NCBI GenBank assembly: GCA_013396525.1
Contig: VWYX01001162.1
Span: 79,646-143,645, forward strand
DNA length: 64,000 nucleotides
From: Chaetorhynchus papuensis
Lineage: Eukaryota; Chordata; Aves; Passeriformes; Rhipiduridae
Direction: 5' to 3'
Part shown: positions 12,901 to 24,618 of the stretch, one piece after another
Layout: every line of letters starts with the position of its first letter
Numbering within the stretch: the first letter of the stretch is position 1
Program-made: the position numbers and the translations under genes
The notes under the pieces: model-generated
Seen by the model: only the letters and a program-made list of their open reading frames with translations
Database searches by the model: none
Told to the model about the DNA's origin: nothing

Positions 12901-15900
12901 TGGGTGAGGAGTTTGGGAGATTGCATATCATTTGTCACTGAAGGGTTTTAAGAACTGACTAGACAAACATTAGCTGGGGATGATCCAGGTATATTTGAAT
13001 TTCCTTCAGAGCACAATAGTAAGGCTTGGCAGATTGCTTCCTTGGGGAAATCAGTGCTGCAAAACCGGGATACGGGCTAATTGTCACTTGTTTAAGTCAC
13101 ACATCTCCTGATTTTATTCTTCCTAACTGCAGGTTTTTTGTGTTTCTTTGGTGAAATGTTTGACATTATGCAAGAAGTGCAAAAAAGAACAAGGGGAGAT
13201 TTGGACAGCAGATGCTAATTTGGATTTCAGTGCTCATGTTCTTATTCCACAGAGGTGACTATTTGCCTGTGGTCACCAGCTAAGAAGAGGCTTTGATAAG
13301 CAGGAGGCATAAACCTGTCTTCTCTTCAATTTCTCCTCAGACCATCGAGGCCATGAAGGCAATATTGAGTGAGCTGCGTGCTGCTGACCAGTTCTCCCTG
13401 ATCGACTTCAACCACAACGTCCGCTGCTGGAGAGATAATCTGGTCTCAGCCACCCCATCGCAGGTGGAAGATGCTAAGAAGTACATCCAGACAATCCATC
13501 CCAATGGGGGTATGAGGTTTTGATTGCAAGGTGCTCACGGAAGTTCCACATCACAGGAATGGGTACCTCAGACAGGCTTCAGACTGTCAGAGTATTCCTG
13601 CAAAGAGAGTCTGATTCCCAAGATAGGAAAAGCATGCCTAAAGAAGAGCAAGAATTGCAGTTTATTGTATTAGGGGACATTTCCTTCTATGGCAGAACAC
13701 AGACCACAGAACAGTTGCCTTTAATCTATCTTACCTCCTGCCTCAGAGATCCCAAATATCCTTGAAAGATCAAGTCCATCTCATAGGCCTGGATGAACAG
13801 GCAGATGAAATATTCCCTAAGCAGGGAGTCACAATCACTTGCCCCTGGTTGACAGCCAGCTGAATGCGAGCCAGCAGTGTGTCCAGGTGGCCAGGAAGGT
13901 CAATGGTGTCCTGGCTTGTATCAGCACTCGTGTGGCCAGCAGGACCAGGGCAGTGACTCTCCTGCTGTGCTGAGCACTGGTGAGGCAGCACCTCGAGTCC
14001 TGTGTTCAGTTTTGGTCCCCTTTCGACAGGAAAGGCATTGAGGTGCTTGAGTGAGTCCAGAGAAGGGCAACAGAGCCTGGAAAGGGTCTGGAGCACAAGT
14101 CCTGTGAAGAACAGCTGAAGGACGTGGTTTGGTGGTAGGCTGGGTTAATGGTTGGACTCGATGACCTTAGAGGGTTTCCAACCCTAAAGATTTATTGATT
14201 CTATGAGCTACTAAATGCCACATGGGCAAACTATTTATCTTTTTTGTGCCTTCATTCCCTGCCTGATAAACAAGGACAGATGCCCTTTTCAGCTGTACAG
14301 GTCTTTGGAAGGGGCTTATGATTATTTTAATCTGGCACTCTCTGAAGTGCAGCTCTGGTTTAGTTGTTCAGTTATTTGTACATCAATAGCGTGGAGAGGC
14401 TCTCCCTAACATCAGAGCCTTCTGGTGCTGTGGCACCTTCATTTCCAGAAGTTTTTCACTAGAATGAACATGAAATTACAGACTTGTCCAAAATCATCAG
14501 GGCGCTGGGAATAGGAAACCACGCTGGATATATGAGTGCCTGACTTTGTTACCCCAAAAGAATTGACAGATAAGCTTAGAGATCAGCTCCCATCCAGCAA
14601 AGCCAGTTTCAATGCGGTATTTTACTATCTTGTCTCTGGAGCTGCTGATTTTTTCTTTCTTGACAAAGAAAATACCTGTTTTCTGACTGCTCAGCCTTCA
14701 TATTCTGTTCCTCTCATACTGATTTCTTACTCTGCCCCTTCTGTGCCACAAATCAAACCTTAGATAAACTCAGCAAACATACACCTCTTCTTGTCCAAGG
14801 AGAGGGCTGATAGCCAGAAAAGGAAGTTTTTCCATGCTCTCCTTCAATCACCTGCCTGCAAACCCAGTAATTCTCCCCACAGTGAATAGTTCCTGACACC
14901 ACAAATGGTCACTCTGGAATTAGTGAGAGGGAATGGAGGGGCCTCATGAGGATGACAGTCTGGGATGAAAAAGGGAACCAGAGTGCAGAAAGGTGTGCCT
15001 AAACATCAAAGAGGAGGGGTTTTGCTGCTTTGATCTCAGCTCTTGTCAGTGTTAACTCCACTAGAATCTTAGAACCCATCTGGATTCAACAAGAACCAAA
15101 CTTGTTTTCTTCACTGTGTCTTTGACAGGCACAAACATCAATGAAGCTCTTCTCCGAGCCACCTTCATCCTGAATGAAGCCAAGAGTTTAGGCATGTTGG
15201 ACCCTAACTCAGTGTCCATGATTGTATTGGTGTCTGATGGAGACCCGACAGTAGGTAAGGATCCTGCTGTGGGTGAGAAGAAAGGCTGGTGGGGTAAGCC
15301 TGAGAAAGGCAACAAGTAGACAATTTGGCAGGAAGTTAAAAAAAAAATCCATCCATCATTCTTCCGATGCCTTGTGCTGCCCTTTTGGCAAGTGCTAGAA
15401 GTGCCATGGGGCTTTGCACAGAAGCTTTCAAAAGATGAGCAGCTTGTTATGCAGGTTATGAATTTCTTGCATTTTACAGAAGTGCACGAGTTGTGTAGGA
15501 CAGGTAATCAAAACAGCCTCAGAGAAATTGGGCTTTTGTGCAAGCTGGTCCAGTGGAAATTGTCCCTTCCCATGTCAGGGGGATTGGAACTGGATGATCT
15601 TTAAGTTCGTTTCAACACAAACCACTCTATGATTCTATGATTCTACAAAAATTTCTTCTCCCTATGACCTTAGCCCACACAGATCTATGCAGTCACAGGC
15701 ATAACATCAAAATCAGGGAAAAAAGTGGAAGGCAAATTCATTTGGATTGGATTTGGTACAGGTCAAAGCAATTGCTCACTTGAAGATCTCAGCTCCAAAA
15801 AGTCTGCCATTAAAAATAAGCCTGAAAAAAAAATCAGTCCCAGTACTGACAGAGAATATCTAAAGTATGAGAAACAAAGTAAAACCTCCATGGAGATGTT

Positions 15901-18900
15901 TTAGGCTGCAAAGAGCTTGAATCAGTAATTCTGAGAGAAGTCTAGATATATCAGAATTACAAACTCCCCAGGAATTTACTAAGAGCCCTGGATATACAAA
16001 GAAAATGCATTAGACACCAAAAGAAGTGTCCAAAAGAATTGTCTTCAGTGAAAACAGCTTGTTAATCTCTATCCAGAAGAAGCTCAAATGTTGCTGTAGG
16101 CAATGGAAATTTGGCACTGAGCTTGCTGTCTACATTTCCTTAATACCCAGAGAGAACCAGAGACACGGGGAGAGCAGGAATGTGCTCACCTTGATGGAGA
16201 CTTTTCTGTTGCTCAGGTGAATATCACCCTTTCTGTGTCTCCAAGGTGAGCTGAAGCTGACGACAATCCAGAAGAACGTGAAGCAGAGCATAAAGGATGA
16301 ATTCTCTCTCTTCTGCCTCGGGATTGGGTTTGATGTAGATTACGATTTCCTGCAGAGAATCGCGACTGACAACCGTGGCATGGCCCAGAGAATTTTTGGA
16401 AATCAGGAGACTTCTCTCCAAATGAAAGTGAGTTTCTGCCTCATTCCCTCTGAAACTCTCCTGTTCTGTTCACAGCTGTAACTCCACTAGCAAGAGGGTC
16501 TCAAAAACCACCATTTCTTCTGGAGAGTCCTGCAAGGTATCAATCATGTTTCAGCTTAAGTGGTCCTAGTTACAGTTTTAATGATACTTATAACACATAC
16601 TTTGCTTCCCTGAGTAGGAATAATATTCTATAAAACAGCCTTAACTACAAAAAAAAGATTTTCTGGATTAAAATTAAGGCCTGGATGTTACTTTTAGGCC
16701 ATTTCATCACTAACAAAAAGCCTAGATATAAATGCTAAATGGTAATCCAGACTTAGCCAATGTAAGAAAAAGTTCAACTCTAGCTCTGTCTCCAAATCTG
16801 TGAGCAGGAATTGCTGTTGATCAAACTCTGACATCCTTATACTGTTACTATTCCCTGATTTCACCATCTGTACAAGAATTTGGTGGGAAGTAGCTGGGTG
16901 TCTTACACAGTAGCCCAGAGCTGACCAGCCTGATAACGGATTGAGGCCACACTATGCTCAAGACTTTTAGGTCTAGGAAGAGCGCAGCCCGTGGATTTCT
17001 GACCATCCTTTAACTTTCACAAGACTTGGACCAGATATTCTTGCTGTGCCCCCTTACACGTGTGCTAAGGTCTAAGTATGAAGAACTCTGCATTCTGTGA
17101 GATGAGGAAACTCCCCTTTGCTCATTAGGGCTCCAGGTTTTGTCACCCGCTGTCCTTTCAGTAAGAGCGGCCCGTGCGAGAGGGTCACTTCACGTACAAC
17201 AAACTCACTTCTCTGCCTCCTTCCCCCTCAGAATTTCTACAACCAGGTCTCCACCCCGCTCCTGAAGAAGATTCAGTTCAACTACCCCCAGGAGTCAGTG
17301 TCAGATGTCACCCAGAGCAGCTTCCACAACTATTTTGGTGGCTCGGAGATAGTAGTGGCTGGGAAGGTCGACACGGAAAACCTGCAGCACTTGGAGAGCA
17401 TCGTCACAGCGACTGCAGTGAGTGAAGGTGTCCCTGGGATACCTGCTCCAGGGATTTGGGCTGGTCCGTTCCCTCCTGTGCACAGTTTCCCTGCTGAAGG
17501 TTAAGGCCAGCGGAGTGTGTTGTCCGCTTGGGCTGTGGGTGGGAACGTGGGGAAACTCATGGGGAGATTTTTCCGATAGTGTTTCGCAATAGCTTCGAGC
17601 ACAGCCAGGAATAGTCACTCCCTGCACCCTGCAGCCTGCCAGATGAACTTCCTTCTAATCCATATACTAAAAAGATTCGATGGAGACAAAACTATGGATT
17701 TTCCTTCATGCTTTGTGGAGATGCAGGAGTGATCCTCTAAGGTAACTCCTTTGGTGACTGAACTTCCTGCCATCAGGGAGTTCAAGCTGGTGGATCTCTG
17801 GCATGTCAAGTCTTAGCACTGCTCTTTCACATGTGATGAGACTTTTCAGGGCTGCTCTTCCAGGTGGAATGGGATGGGATGGGAATATTACATCCAGATC
17901 CTTCTTTCTGAGGAGGAACGGAATTATCTGCACTCTCAGAGGGCTTAGGAGTTATCATTTGCTAGTGGCTGGAAAAAAATCAAACATTTTCAATATTCTT
18001 TCCTGCCAAAACACAGTGCAGTCCAAGGGTCTGTGGTAAAAAGTAGAATTTGGTTTCTGTTCTTTAGTGGATTTGGATGTGGAAAAGCCTGAGGGGAGGA
18101 TTACAGAGCTCTGTCAAGAGCATCTTTTGGCTTGTGGTAGCACCTCTTGGGCTACTGTTAACAGCTCCTTGAACTGCTTTAATCCACTGTCACAGAAGTG
18201 TCTTTAACAGAAGACACTCCTGCTACATCTTCCCTCTCCACGGCAGTCAGGCCAATGCTGCCAGGACTTTCTGATCTAGAAGTGACCAAGGGCAGGGCCA
18301 GAGTGTGTCCTTAATCCCAAATAAGAGGGGAATTCAAAGCTCCCCGTTCTCCGGGCTCCCCTCCCTTACTTTTCTCTCTCTCTGACTGCACAGGCAAATG
18401 CAGAGCTCGTCATGGAAACCCTGAGAGATGTCGAAGAGCTGGAGGGATTCATGAAGAAGGACAAATACGCAGATCCTGAGTTCACCAGGAAGCTGTGGGC
18501 CTATCTGACTGTCAACCAGCTGATGGCAGAGAGGTGGGGGGAAATGTGCTCAGACAGTCCTGGCTGTGGGGCTAAGGGAATGAAATGATGGAGATTTGCC
18601 TAATGGAGCCTGAGTGAGAGCCATGGAGCAGTTCAGGGTTAATCCCCTCAGCCTTTCCTTCTTGCAACACCACTTGGCTCTGTGACCCCTCCATGGTGGA
18701 ATTGCCATGGCAGCTGCCCTGTAGTGATGCTAACCAGGAGTTCTGCTTCTGTTTCCACACAGAAACGCAGCCCCCACTGCAGCTTTGAAGAGGAACATCA
18801 CCAAATCCATCCTGCAGATGTCTCTGGACCATCACATCGTCACCCCCTTCACAGCCATGCTGATAGAGAACGCCGAAAAGGATGAGATAATGCTGGCAGA

Positions 18901-21900
18901 CCAGCCCAAAGACCCCAGGAAGGGCTGCTGCCCAGGTCAGTGTCTCACTCTGACCATTACTGTGTCTCTTATCTTGTGTGAAAACAGCCTCTGGTCTGAA
19001 TTAGGGACACAAGGAAGAAGATGCTGACAGAGATTTGACCTGTGCAATCTCCTGTCCCACTGTTGTCCCCCAGCTCCTGTTGCCCCTTACTCCTCTTCAG
19101 AGCAGGGTCAGCAGATGTGAATGTCAGCCCAGCATATTAAAACAAACCAAGTTTCATGGATTGTTTAAGATCATGTTGCTTTAGGAACTGTGTGGGAGAG
19201 AGAGGACAAGTTATTTTCTCCTGTCTCCATCATGGCAAAGGCAGAGAGAGCTCTAGTACAAAGGAACATGATCACAGTTTTCTATTAAATACCTGCACTT
19301 CTTTGCAGCCTTTGTTCATGTGGGTCATCCCAGAGCATGCAGGAAGAGTCCTACCTTTTCTCATGTACCTCAAACTCAGGACCAAAGTCAGCAAAGCTTT
19401 TACCATAAGCTGATTTTTTAAAATTCAGCTTTTTACTTGGCAAAACACTTCAGCCCTTACATTGGAGGCTTTGCTGAAGTGGGGGCTGCTCTCATGAATG
19501 AGAGGTAAAAAGCCAGGCTCCATTTTTTCACCAATAACTTATGGTGAGCTATCTACCCTGGCAACTCATATTTTACTGGTGAAGACACTGGAGCAAATCC
19601 AACCTTATGTCATTACACAGATCTGCTGTAAATGGTGTTGCCCTGCTTTACATTGGTACAACATCATCTTTGATCTACTGCAGCAGTCTACAAATTTCAC
19701 TGTTAGATATGTCAGCACTTAGAGAACCCTAATTGTGACTGTCATCTAACAGGTACTCTGGGATTAACTCCAAATGCACCCAATAACAACAAAGGGATCC
19801 CAGCCTGGGCCAATGTCACAGCTGTGCCAGTCAGCTTCATGCCCGAGCAAAGGAGCCCACCTGTGTCCTCTCTGAGCATCAACAGAGGTAAAACCTACAG
19901 CACTTCTCTGCAAAGGAACACCAGAAACATCAACACTCACCACTCAGTGACTCACCACCATCCCTAGAAGTGTTCCAGGCCAGGCTGGGTGGGCATTTGA
20001 GCAATCTGGTCTAGTGGAAGGTGTCCCTGCCCCTGGCAGGAGGGTTGGATCGAGATGGTCTTTAAGGTCCCTTCCAGCCTAAGCTTTTTCTTTATAAATT
20101 ATGGAGTATTTTTGGCTTTGAACAGATGAACCTGCAAAAATATGTTGCAAGCTACAAGGATGAAACTATTTGTATCCTAATAGAATCTTAAGTATCTAAG
20201 TGACCCCATGAGCTGCTGTGTGCTTCCCTGAGGCTGGGGCTCTTTGCTGAGCTTAACTTCAGCTCCTCTGCAGCAGCAGCGTTACCTCCACTGTAAATGA
20301 CAGATGAAAGCTCTTGTAGAGTTACTGCTGTTGTAAATGGCAGATAAATGTTCTGTGGTTGATAAAAATCTCTGAGTGCACTTGTGACTGATGGATCCTG
20401 TTAATTCTTGGGCCTCTGCCACAGTTCAGTGCCTATTTGAGCAAGCCAGCTGTGAGAACCACTGCCCATAAACACAGTGTTGCTACAATAACTCTGTGTG
20501 CAATTAGTGTATTTACATAGTAATCACACAAAGAGCTCTCAAAATCCTTCTCAGCACAGGGAAATGCCAGCCACTGCCAACCCAGCAGGAGCTGGGCAGA
20601 GCTTTGCACTGTGAGGCAAGACTGGAAGCAGCTGCCTTCAGTGATGGGTGCAGGTGTTTGTCTGAGGCAAATTTTAAAGAACATACGACTTTCAGAGGGG
20701 CCCAATCCTGCCAGGGTGTTAAATATACTGTGAGAACAAGTCCTGGATTGTATTCCTCAGTGGAATTAGTAGGCAGGATGTGTCTTTACCTGGCATCAGT
20801 TTGGTTCACTGCATTTGGCAGCTCCCCTCAAGCCGGGAATGTCACATCCTTCCCTTAAACCAGGGAATTGTATGAGGAGGAAGTGTCTGAGGGGCTTCTC
20901 TGAGGAGCATCTGAGAACTTTCTTAGCTACCTTAGGGTGGAAAGAGCCCTCATTCTACTGTGAGGAATCCCAAAAAGTGCTTCAAAATCCTTTTGAAAAG
21001 CCTTTGTGACCCTCCCCTCTAGTGCTGACCTGCCTCTCACACTTGTTTGTTTTCTATGTTTCAGTGGACAATGACCCACATTTCATCATACACCTGCCCA
21101 AGAGCCAAAGGAACATCTGCTTCAATATCAACTCAGAGCCTGGGAAGATCCTAAACTTGATTTCTGATCCTGGCACTGGTAAGGGAGTCAAACCAGGTTA
21201 ATTTTACAGCACAAATTTCTTCTCTCAGGTCTGAAAGGTGTTCAGAGGGAGGAAGGGAATTGCCTACAGGGGGGACTGCGTGCTGGAGTGTGGCCAGCAG
21301 GCTGAGGGAAGTGGTTATTTCCCTCCACATCTGGAATATCATGTCCATTTCGGGCTGGACTAAATTCAGCGGTGGCCATCAAGATGATTTTGGGGCTGGA
21401 GCAGAGGACAGAGAGGGAGAGGCTGAGACAGCTGGGTTTGGTCAAGCTTAAGAAAAGAAATGGTGGGTCCGTGGTGGATCTTGTTGCTGTTCTCAACCAC
21501 GTAATCAGAAGGTGAAGGTGAAGCCTCACACATCTCCAAGGTGCACAGCTAAGGGACAAGAGGCTACAGAAATGAGGTGCAACCGGTGAAACTCAGAGTA
21601 GGAGTGAGCTGCTAGGAAAAACTCTTTCACTGTGAGGATGGCCAAACACTGGGAAAGGAGACAAGGTCACGGAATAACAGAATAGTTGAGGTTGGCAAAG
21701 GCCATAAAGATTATCAAGTCCGAATTTAAACCCAGCACTGCCAATCCCACCACAAAACCATGTCCCCAAGTGTCACGCCCACAGGTTTTTTTGAATATTT
21801 TCAGGGATGGTGACTCCAGCATTTCCCTGGGCAGTCTGTTCTAATGACCACCCTTTCAGTGAAGAAATTTTCCTTAATATCCAATCTAAACCTCCCATGG

Positions 21901-24440
21901 CACAACCTGAGGCCATTTCCTCTTGTCCTATGCATCCCTTTCACTACACCAAAAGGGGTTTTGCTCCTACTCCCAGCAAGATCTAACGGCAATTCCCACC
22001 AGATTATTGTGCTAAGGCATTGAACAGTAGCATCAGGAGGCAATTTAATAAATTATCTTCTTCTCTTGGCTGGAAAAATGATAAAAACAGGGGGTCAGAA
22101 GGGTTCCTGTCTTTTGTTGATGATGTGGTGCTCCCTGTTGAGATCAGAACTCCAAGTCTCCAGGCAGTACTCCAAGGTTGAGGCAATGTTTCCTTCTCTG
22201 CTCTTCACAGGAGTTGTGGTCAATGGGCAGCTCGTCGGGGCCAAGAAAGCGGAGAACAAGAAACTCAACACATACTTCGGCAAAATTGGGTTTTATTTCA
22301 AAAAGAAAGGCCTGAAAGTAGAGATAACCACGGAAACGATAACACTGAAAGATGGCTCGTACGCCATCACACTGACCTGGGCTGACACAGGACACATCAT
22401 TCGGAAACAGTGAGTTGATAGTTTTTTTACCTGCTCCCACCTAATGCTGTTTGAGATACCCTGAGGGTTCCTGCCATGCCATGATTCACGTCATCCAGGG
22501 GAGCTTCCCCTGCAGTTTAACAGCTATCAGCCATGCTGGACACTACAGCACTGTTTAGGCAACAGGACCACATCCAAAATCTCCATTCACTGTAGAAAGA
22601 GCTTAAATTTGTAGCAGAAATTTGGTTGCCTCAACATGGCATGAAGTGTCTGTTTGTTAGGCACTGTCCTTCCAGACCTCTGGGTACCACTCCCAAGGCT
22701 CAGGGGTTTTAATGGATCCTCTGACAAATCTGCCATCCCTGTGGGATTGTTCTGGATGCCTGAGAGCAACTCAGGGGGCCGAGAGATTTTGTGAGGGCAG
22801 GTGAACTGACCCTGCCCTTTGGTCCCTCTCTGCCAGGCTCCTCATATCTGTGAAGAAAGAAAGCAACGTTACCATCAGTGTGGGGGAGGAGATGTCCTTC
22901 ATGGTTTTGCTGCACCGCGTGTGGAAGAAACACCCGGTTAATGTTGATTTCCTGGGAATCTACATTCCTCCTGAAAACCAGTTCTCTCCTGCAGCCCATG
23001 GGCTGATAGGTAAGGGCTGGCGGCTGGGTAGTGGGAATGGTGGGGTGCTAGGAAGGGGTTTTGCTAGATCTTTGAGTGAATTTTATAGAATCATAAACTT
23101 GTAAAATATCCTGAGCTGGAAGGGACCCACAACAAATCCAGCTCCTGCACAGGACACTCCCAATAATCCCACCATGTTCCTGAGAGCATTTTCCATATGC
23201 TCCTTAACTCTGGTTTGGTGCTGTGACCATTTCCCTGGGGAGCCTGTTCCAGTGTCCAACCACCCCCTGGGTGAAGAACATTTTCCTAATATTCAGCCCA
23301 AACATCTCCTGGCACATCTTCATGCTGTTAATTTGTTGGTGACTATGTCCTGATGGAAAAGGTGTGGAAATTAGTGAAAAAGAGAATAGGGAAACTCCTG
23401 CAATATCCTGGAAGCCCCAAGGACATTGAGGAACATCAGGGACCAGGAGATTATTCCTTATTCCAGCTGGGGAGGGTGTTCTCAAAACAGACCTGACTAG
23501 ACTTGGTGACACAGAAACAGGGCTTTCCCTGCCTGGCTAAACTGATGTAGGTTGAACATAAAAAGACCAAAACAAACCCCTCAAACCTTTCTGAGAAGAT
23601 TTCTGCACAAACATGTGTAATTCAGCTCTTCCCTAAATGACAGCCCTTTCTGGCAGTGGTATAAAACAAAAGCAAGGCCTCCGTTCATAGGGAAAATCAA
23701 CCTCCTGAGTCCCGGACCCATGCAGGGCTCTTTTTGAGGAGCAGAGGTTGTTTTCCCAATTAGTGACAGATAGAGTGCCCCGTGATCCATGCAGGATTGG
23801 TTTGCCTGCTGGAGCTACTTTGATTTTCCAAAAGTGCCTGGCAGCAGCTGACATGGAGCTTCAAAGGTCAAGACACACAAACAGCTTTAAACCTCTCCCT
23901 GACCAGGTCAGTTTGCATCTGAGCCAGAAGTGTCAATCCACCACCAAACACCTGGGCAAGCTCCAGAGAAACCACAAGCCATCATGGAAGTGAAGGGCAA
24001 CAAGTTCACTGTCACCAGGTAGGAATCAAGTGCTTCATTTCCCTCTTTCTAAATCAGTTCTGTCCTTAGAGCTGCCCAGCATTTGACTTTGTCAGGTTCA
24101 AAAAGTGCCTGGAACCTCCACAGGTCACAGAACTGTAAAATAAATTGCATTTTGTGGTTATTTCCGCTTCCTGCTGGCGGAAGACGTGTCTCCCCGCTTT
24201 GGCAGAGCAGCACCAATATTGAGCAGGATGCCCAATGTCTCCTTGGCTCCTTGCCACGTTGTGACCCTGTTTTGGGTGTCCTCTCCCTGCAGGGGTGTGC
24301 AGAAGGACTACAGGACAGACCGTGTGCTGGGCACCGACGTGCTGTGCTGGTTTGTGCACAACAGCGGCAAAGGCTTCATCGACGGCCACTACAGAGATTA
24401 CCTGGTCCCCCACCTCTACAGCTTCATGAAGAAACCCTGA
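957..24440 (+). CDS. ITIH2: Inter-alpha-trypsin inhibitor heavy chain H2
   Basis: This gene encodes a secreted plasma protein whose mature chain is coupled through chondroitin sulfate to bikunin and is transferred to hyaluronan. I traced 21 coding exons with GT-AG borders and consistent phase: 957-1040, 2575-2649, 7819-7854, 8575-8747, 9417-9521, 9847-10009, 10527-10634, 11363-11491, 12156-12272, 13341-13509, 15129-15254, 16246-16427, 17232-17417, 18394-18533, 18763-18935, 19753-19887, 21065-21178, 22211-22409, 22837-23009, 23907-24018, 24293-24440. They sum to 2847 nt, or 948 residues plus TGA, against 946 in human. Order: signal peptide (~1-18), short propeptide ending RYQR/S55, VIT domain (~60-185) with an N-glycosylation site at Asn120, von Willebrand A domain (~308-468) with MIDAS DVSGS at 318-322, the Asp-Pro-His processing site at Asp704, and the C-terminal heavy-chain domain ending in a short hydrophobic-basic tail. 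The start is the ATG directly before the signal peptide. Paralogues ITIH1, 3, 4 and 5 are less likely given residue-level agreement with ITIH2 throughout. Confidence 0.97.
1041..2574 (+). other. ITIH2: ITIH2 intron 1
   Basis: The intron runs from a GTGAGT donor to a pyrimidine-rich CTCTAG acceptor. I recognise no repeat, RNA or additional exon in it. Confidence 0.7.
4420..4645 (-). mobile_element. CR1 LINE 3'-end fragment
   Basis: The sequence is the reverse complement of the conserved CR1 3' untranslated end. It begins with the terminal octamer-type repeat (ATAGAATCATGGAATG) and continues through the 'CCATGGGCAGG' and 'CCTTGAACACTTCCAG' blocks to the 'TTTCTTCCTAA' block. It is 5'-truncated, as is usual for CR1. 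Confidence 0.92.
4911..5059 (-). mobile_element. CR1 LINE 3'-end fragment
   Basis: A second, shorter minus-strand CR1 tail shares the GGTTGGAAGGGCC, CCATGGGCAGGGACA and CTTGAACACTTGCAGG blocks with the copy about 270 bp upstream. It is independently 5'-truncated. Confidence 0.9.
5530..5678 (+). mobile_element. CR1 LINE 3'-end fragment
   Basis: Plus-strand CR1 tail with the CCAGGTTGGATGGGGCTT, CTGCCCATGGCAAGG and ACCATTCTGTCATTCTG blocks. It ends in the diagnostic CTATGATTCTG terminus. Confidence 0.9.
7266..7715 (+). mobile_element. CR1 LINE fragment (end of ORF2 plus 3' end)
   Basis: This longer fragment (~450 bp) contains the decayed end of the CR1 reverse-transcriptase reading frame ('GTCCAGAGAAGGGCAA', 'AGCCTGGGGAAAAGGAGGCT', 'GGTTTAGGTTGGATATTAGG') and a 3' end with two GGTTCTGTGATTC-type terminal repeats. 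It lies about 100 bp upstream of ITIH2 exon 3. It has no intact reading frame. Confidence 0.92.
10085..10166 (+). mobile_element. Degenerate CR1 3'-end remnant
   Basis: A short remnant shows the 'TGCCCGTGGCATGGGACTTGG' and 'CCCTTCCAACCCAAACCATT' CR1 blocks in plus orientation. It sits within ITIH2 intron 6. Confidence 0.75.
10431..10500 (-). mobile_element. Short CR1 remnant close to ITIH2 exon 7
   Basis: About 70 bp match the CR1 blocks CCCAGGTTGCTCCAAGCCCT and CTCGAACACCTCCAGGGATG in minus orientation. It ends only ~27 bp before the exon 7 boundary, so retrotransposon-derived sequence may form part of the upstream polypyrimidine/branch region. Confidence 0.8.
10635..13340 (+). other. ITIH2: ITIH2 introns 7-9 around exons 8 and 9
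   Basis: Apart from exons 8 (11363-11491) and 9 (12156-12272), this stretch is A/T-rich intron. The only repeat I can suggest is a weak CR1-like stretch near 12826-13012. No RNA gene is visible. Confidence 0.6.
12826..13012 (+). mobile_element. Probable ancient CR1 fragment
   Basis: A degenerate plus-strand match to the CR1 3' region shows 'AAGGTGGAACCAGATGG', 'AGAGATTTATGTTATATATTAG' in weak form, and 'TGGGGATGATCCAGGTA'. It is too decayed to be certain. Confidence 0.4.
13845..14207 (+). mobile_element. CR1 LINE fragment with internal deletion
   Basis: The first part (to ~14121) matches the end of CR1 ORF2 ('GAGCCAGCAGTGTGTCCAGG', 'GTGGCCAGCAGGACCAGGG', 'TCCAGAGAAGGGCAAC'). The sequence then jumps directly to the extreme 3' end ('GGTTAATGGTTGGACTCGAT', 'TTATTGATTCTATGA'). 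About 250 bp of the usual intervening sequence is missing, so the copy is internally deleted. Confidence 0.9.
15538..15644 (+). mobile_element. CR1 LINE 3'-end fragment
   Basis: Plus-strand CR1 tail ending in two perfect ATGATTCT units. It lies in ITIH2 intron 11. Confidence 0.9.
17863..17890 (+). repeat. Short (GGGAT)n simple repeat
   Basis: About four GGGAT/GGAAT units occur in ITIH2 intron 13. It is too short for further interpretation. Confidence 0.7.
19966..20092 (+). mobile_element. CR1 LINE 3'-end fragment
   Basis: Plus-strand CR1 tail with 'AAGTGTTCCAGGCCAGGCTG', 'GTGTCCCTGCCCCTGGCAGG' and 'GGTCCCTTCCAGCCTAA'. The terminal ATTCT repeats are lost. Confidence 0.88.
21065..21178 (+). 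other. ITIH2: ITIH2 exon 17: heavy-chain processing and linkage site
   Basis: This exon encodes VDNDPHFII. In the ITI heavy-chain family the precursor is cut at Asp-Pro in this motif and the new C-terminal Asp carries the ester bond to chondroitin sulfate. By my count the Asp is residue 704, against 702 in human ITIH2. Everything encoded downstream is therefore a C-terminal propeptide that would be removed in the mature protein. Confidence 0.85.
21236..21660 (+). mobile_element. CR1 LINE fragment (ORF2 end), interrupted
   Basis: A plus-strand CR1 stretch with 'GGGGCTGGAGCAGAGGACAG', 'AGCTAAGGGACAAGAGG' and 'CTCTTTCACTGTGAGGATGG' blocks. It breaks off before the usual 3' end, immediately next to a second CR1 in opposite orientation. 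Confidence 0.85.
21667..21950 (-). mobile_element. CR1 LINE 3'-end fragment, tail facing the preceding CR1
   Basis: It begins with the reverse-complemented CR1 terminus (ACGGAATAACAGAATAG) and continues through 'GGGCAGTCTGTTC', 'CTTAATATCCAATCTAAACC' and 'CTTGTCCTAT'. It belongs to a subfamily different from the 4420 copy, as judged by the 'CCAAGTGTCACGCCCACAGG' block. Confidence 0.9.
23081..23325 (-). mobile_element. CR1 LINE 3'-end fragment
   Basis: Minus-strand CR1 tail beginning AGAATCATAAACTTG and including 'GAGCTGGAAGGGACCCACAA', 'GGGGAGCCTGTTCCAGTGTC' and 'AACATTTTCCTAATATTCAG'. It lies just after ITIH2 exon 19. Confidence 0.9.
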
Positions 24441-24618
24441 ATGCTCCAGTTTAGTACAAAAAATTCCTGTCTGCTCCTTCATGCCCAAACGACTCCTCTG
24501 AGCAGCAGTCAGCCTGTCACGCCGGGGTGACTGGAGGCGACCCCGCCACTGTTTGCTTTGTTTTATCAGTGTTTCAAAGACATGTAAACTCCCTTTTCTG
24601 CTAAGAAATGAAATCTGT

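Larger units (their letters stand above)
12156..15254 (+). other. ITIH2: ITIH2 exons 9-11 encoding the vWA metal site
   Basis: Exon 9 (12156-12272) carries the MIDAS motif DVSGS (Asp318-Ser322). Exon 11 (15129-15254) supplies the MIDAS threonine in GTNIN (Thr388) and the downstream SDGDPT segment (Asp423 and Asp425). Exon 10 (13341-13509) joins them. All the expected metal-coordinating residues are present, so the von Willebrand A fold should be competent to bind a divalent cation. This is inference from the family. Confidence 0.85.

Noticed and set aside
24066..24488. A minus-strand frame of 140 codons at the ITIH2 last exon
   Set aside because: It is the antisense shadow of exon 21 and its flank.
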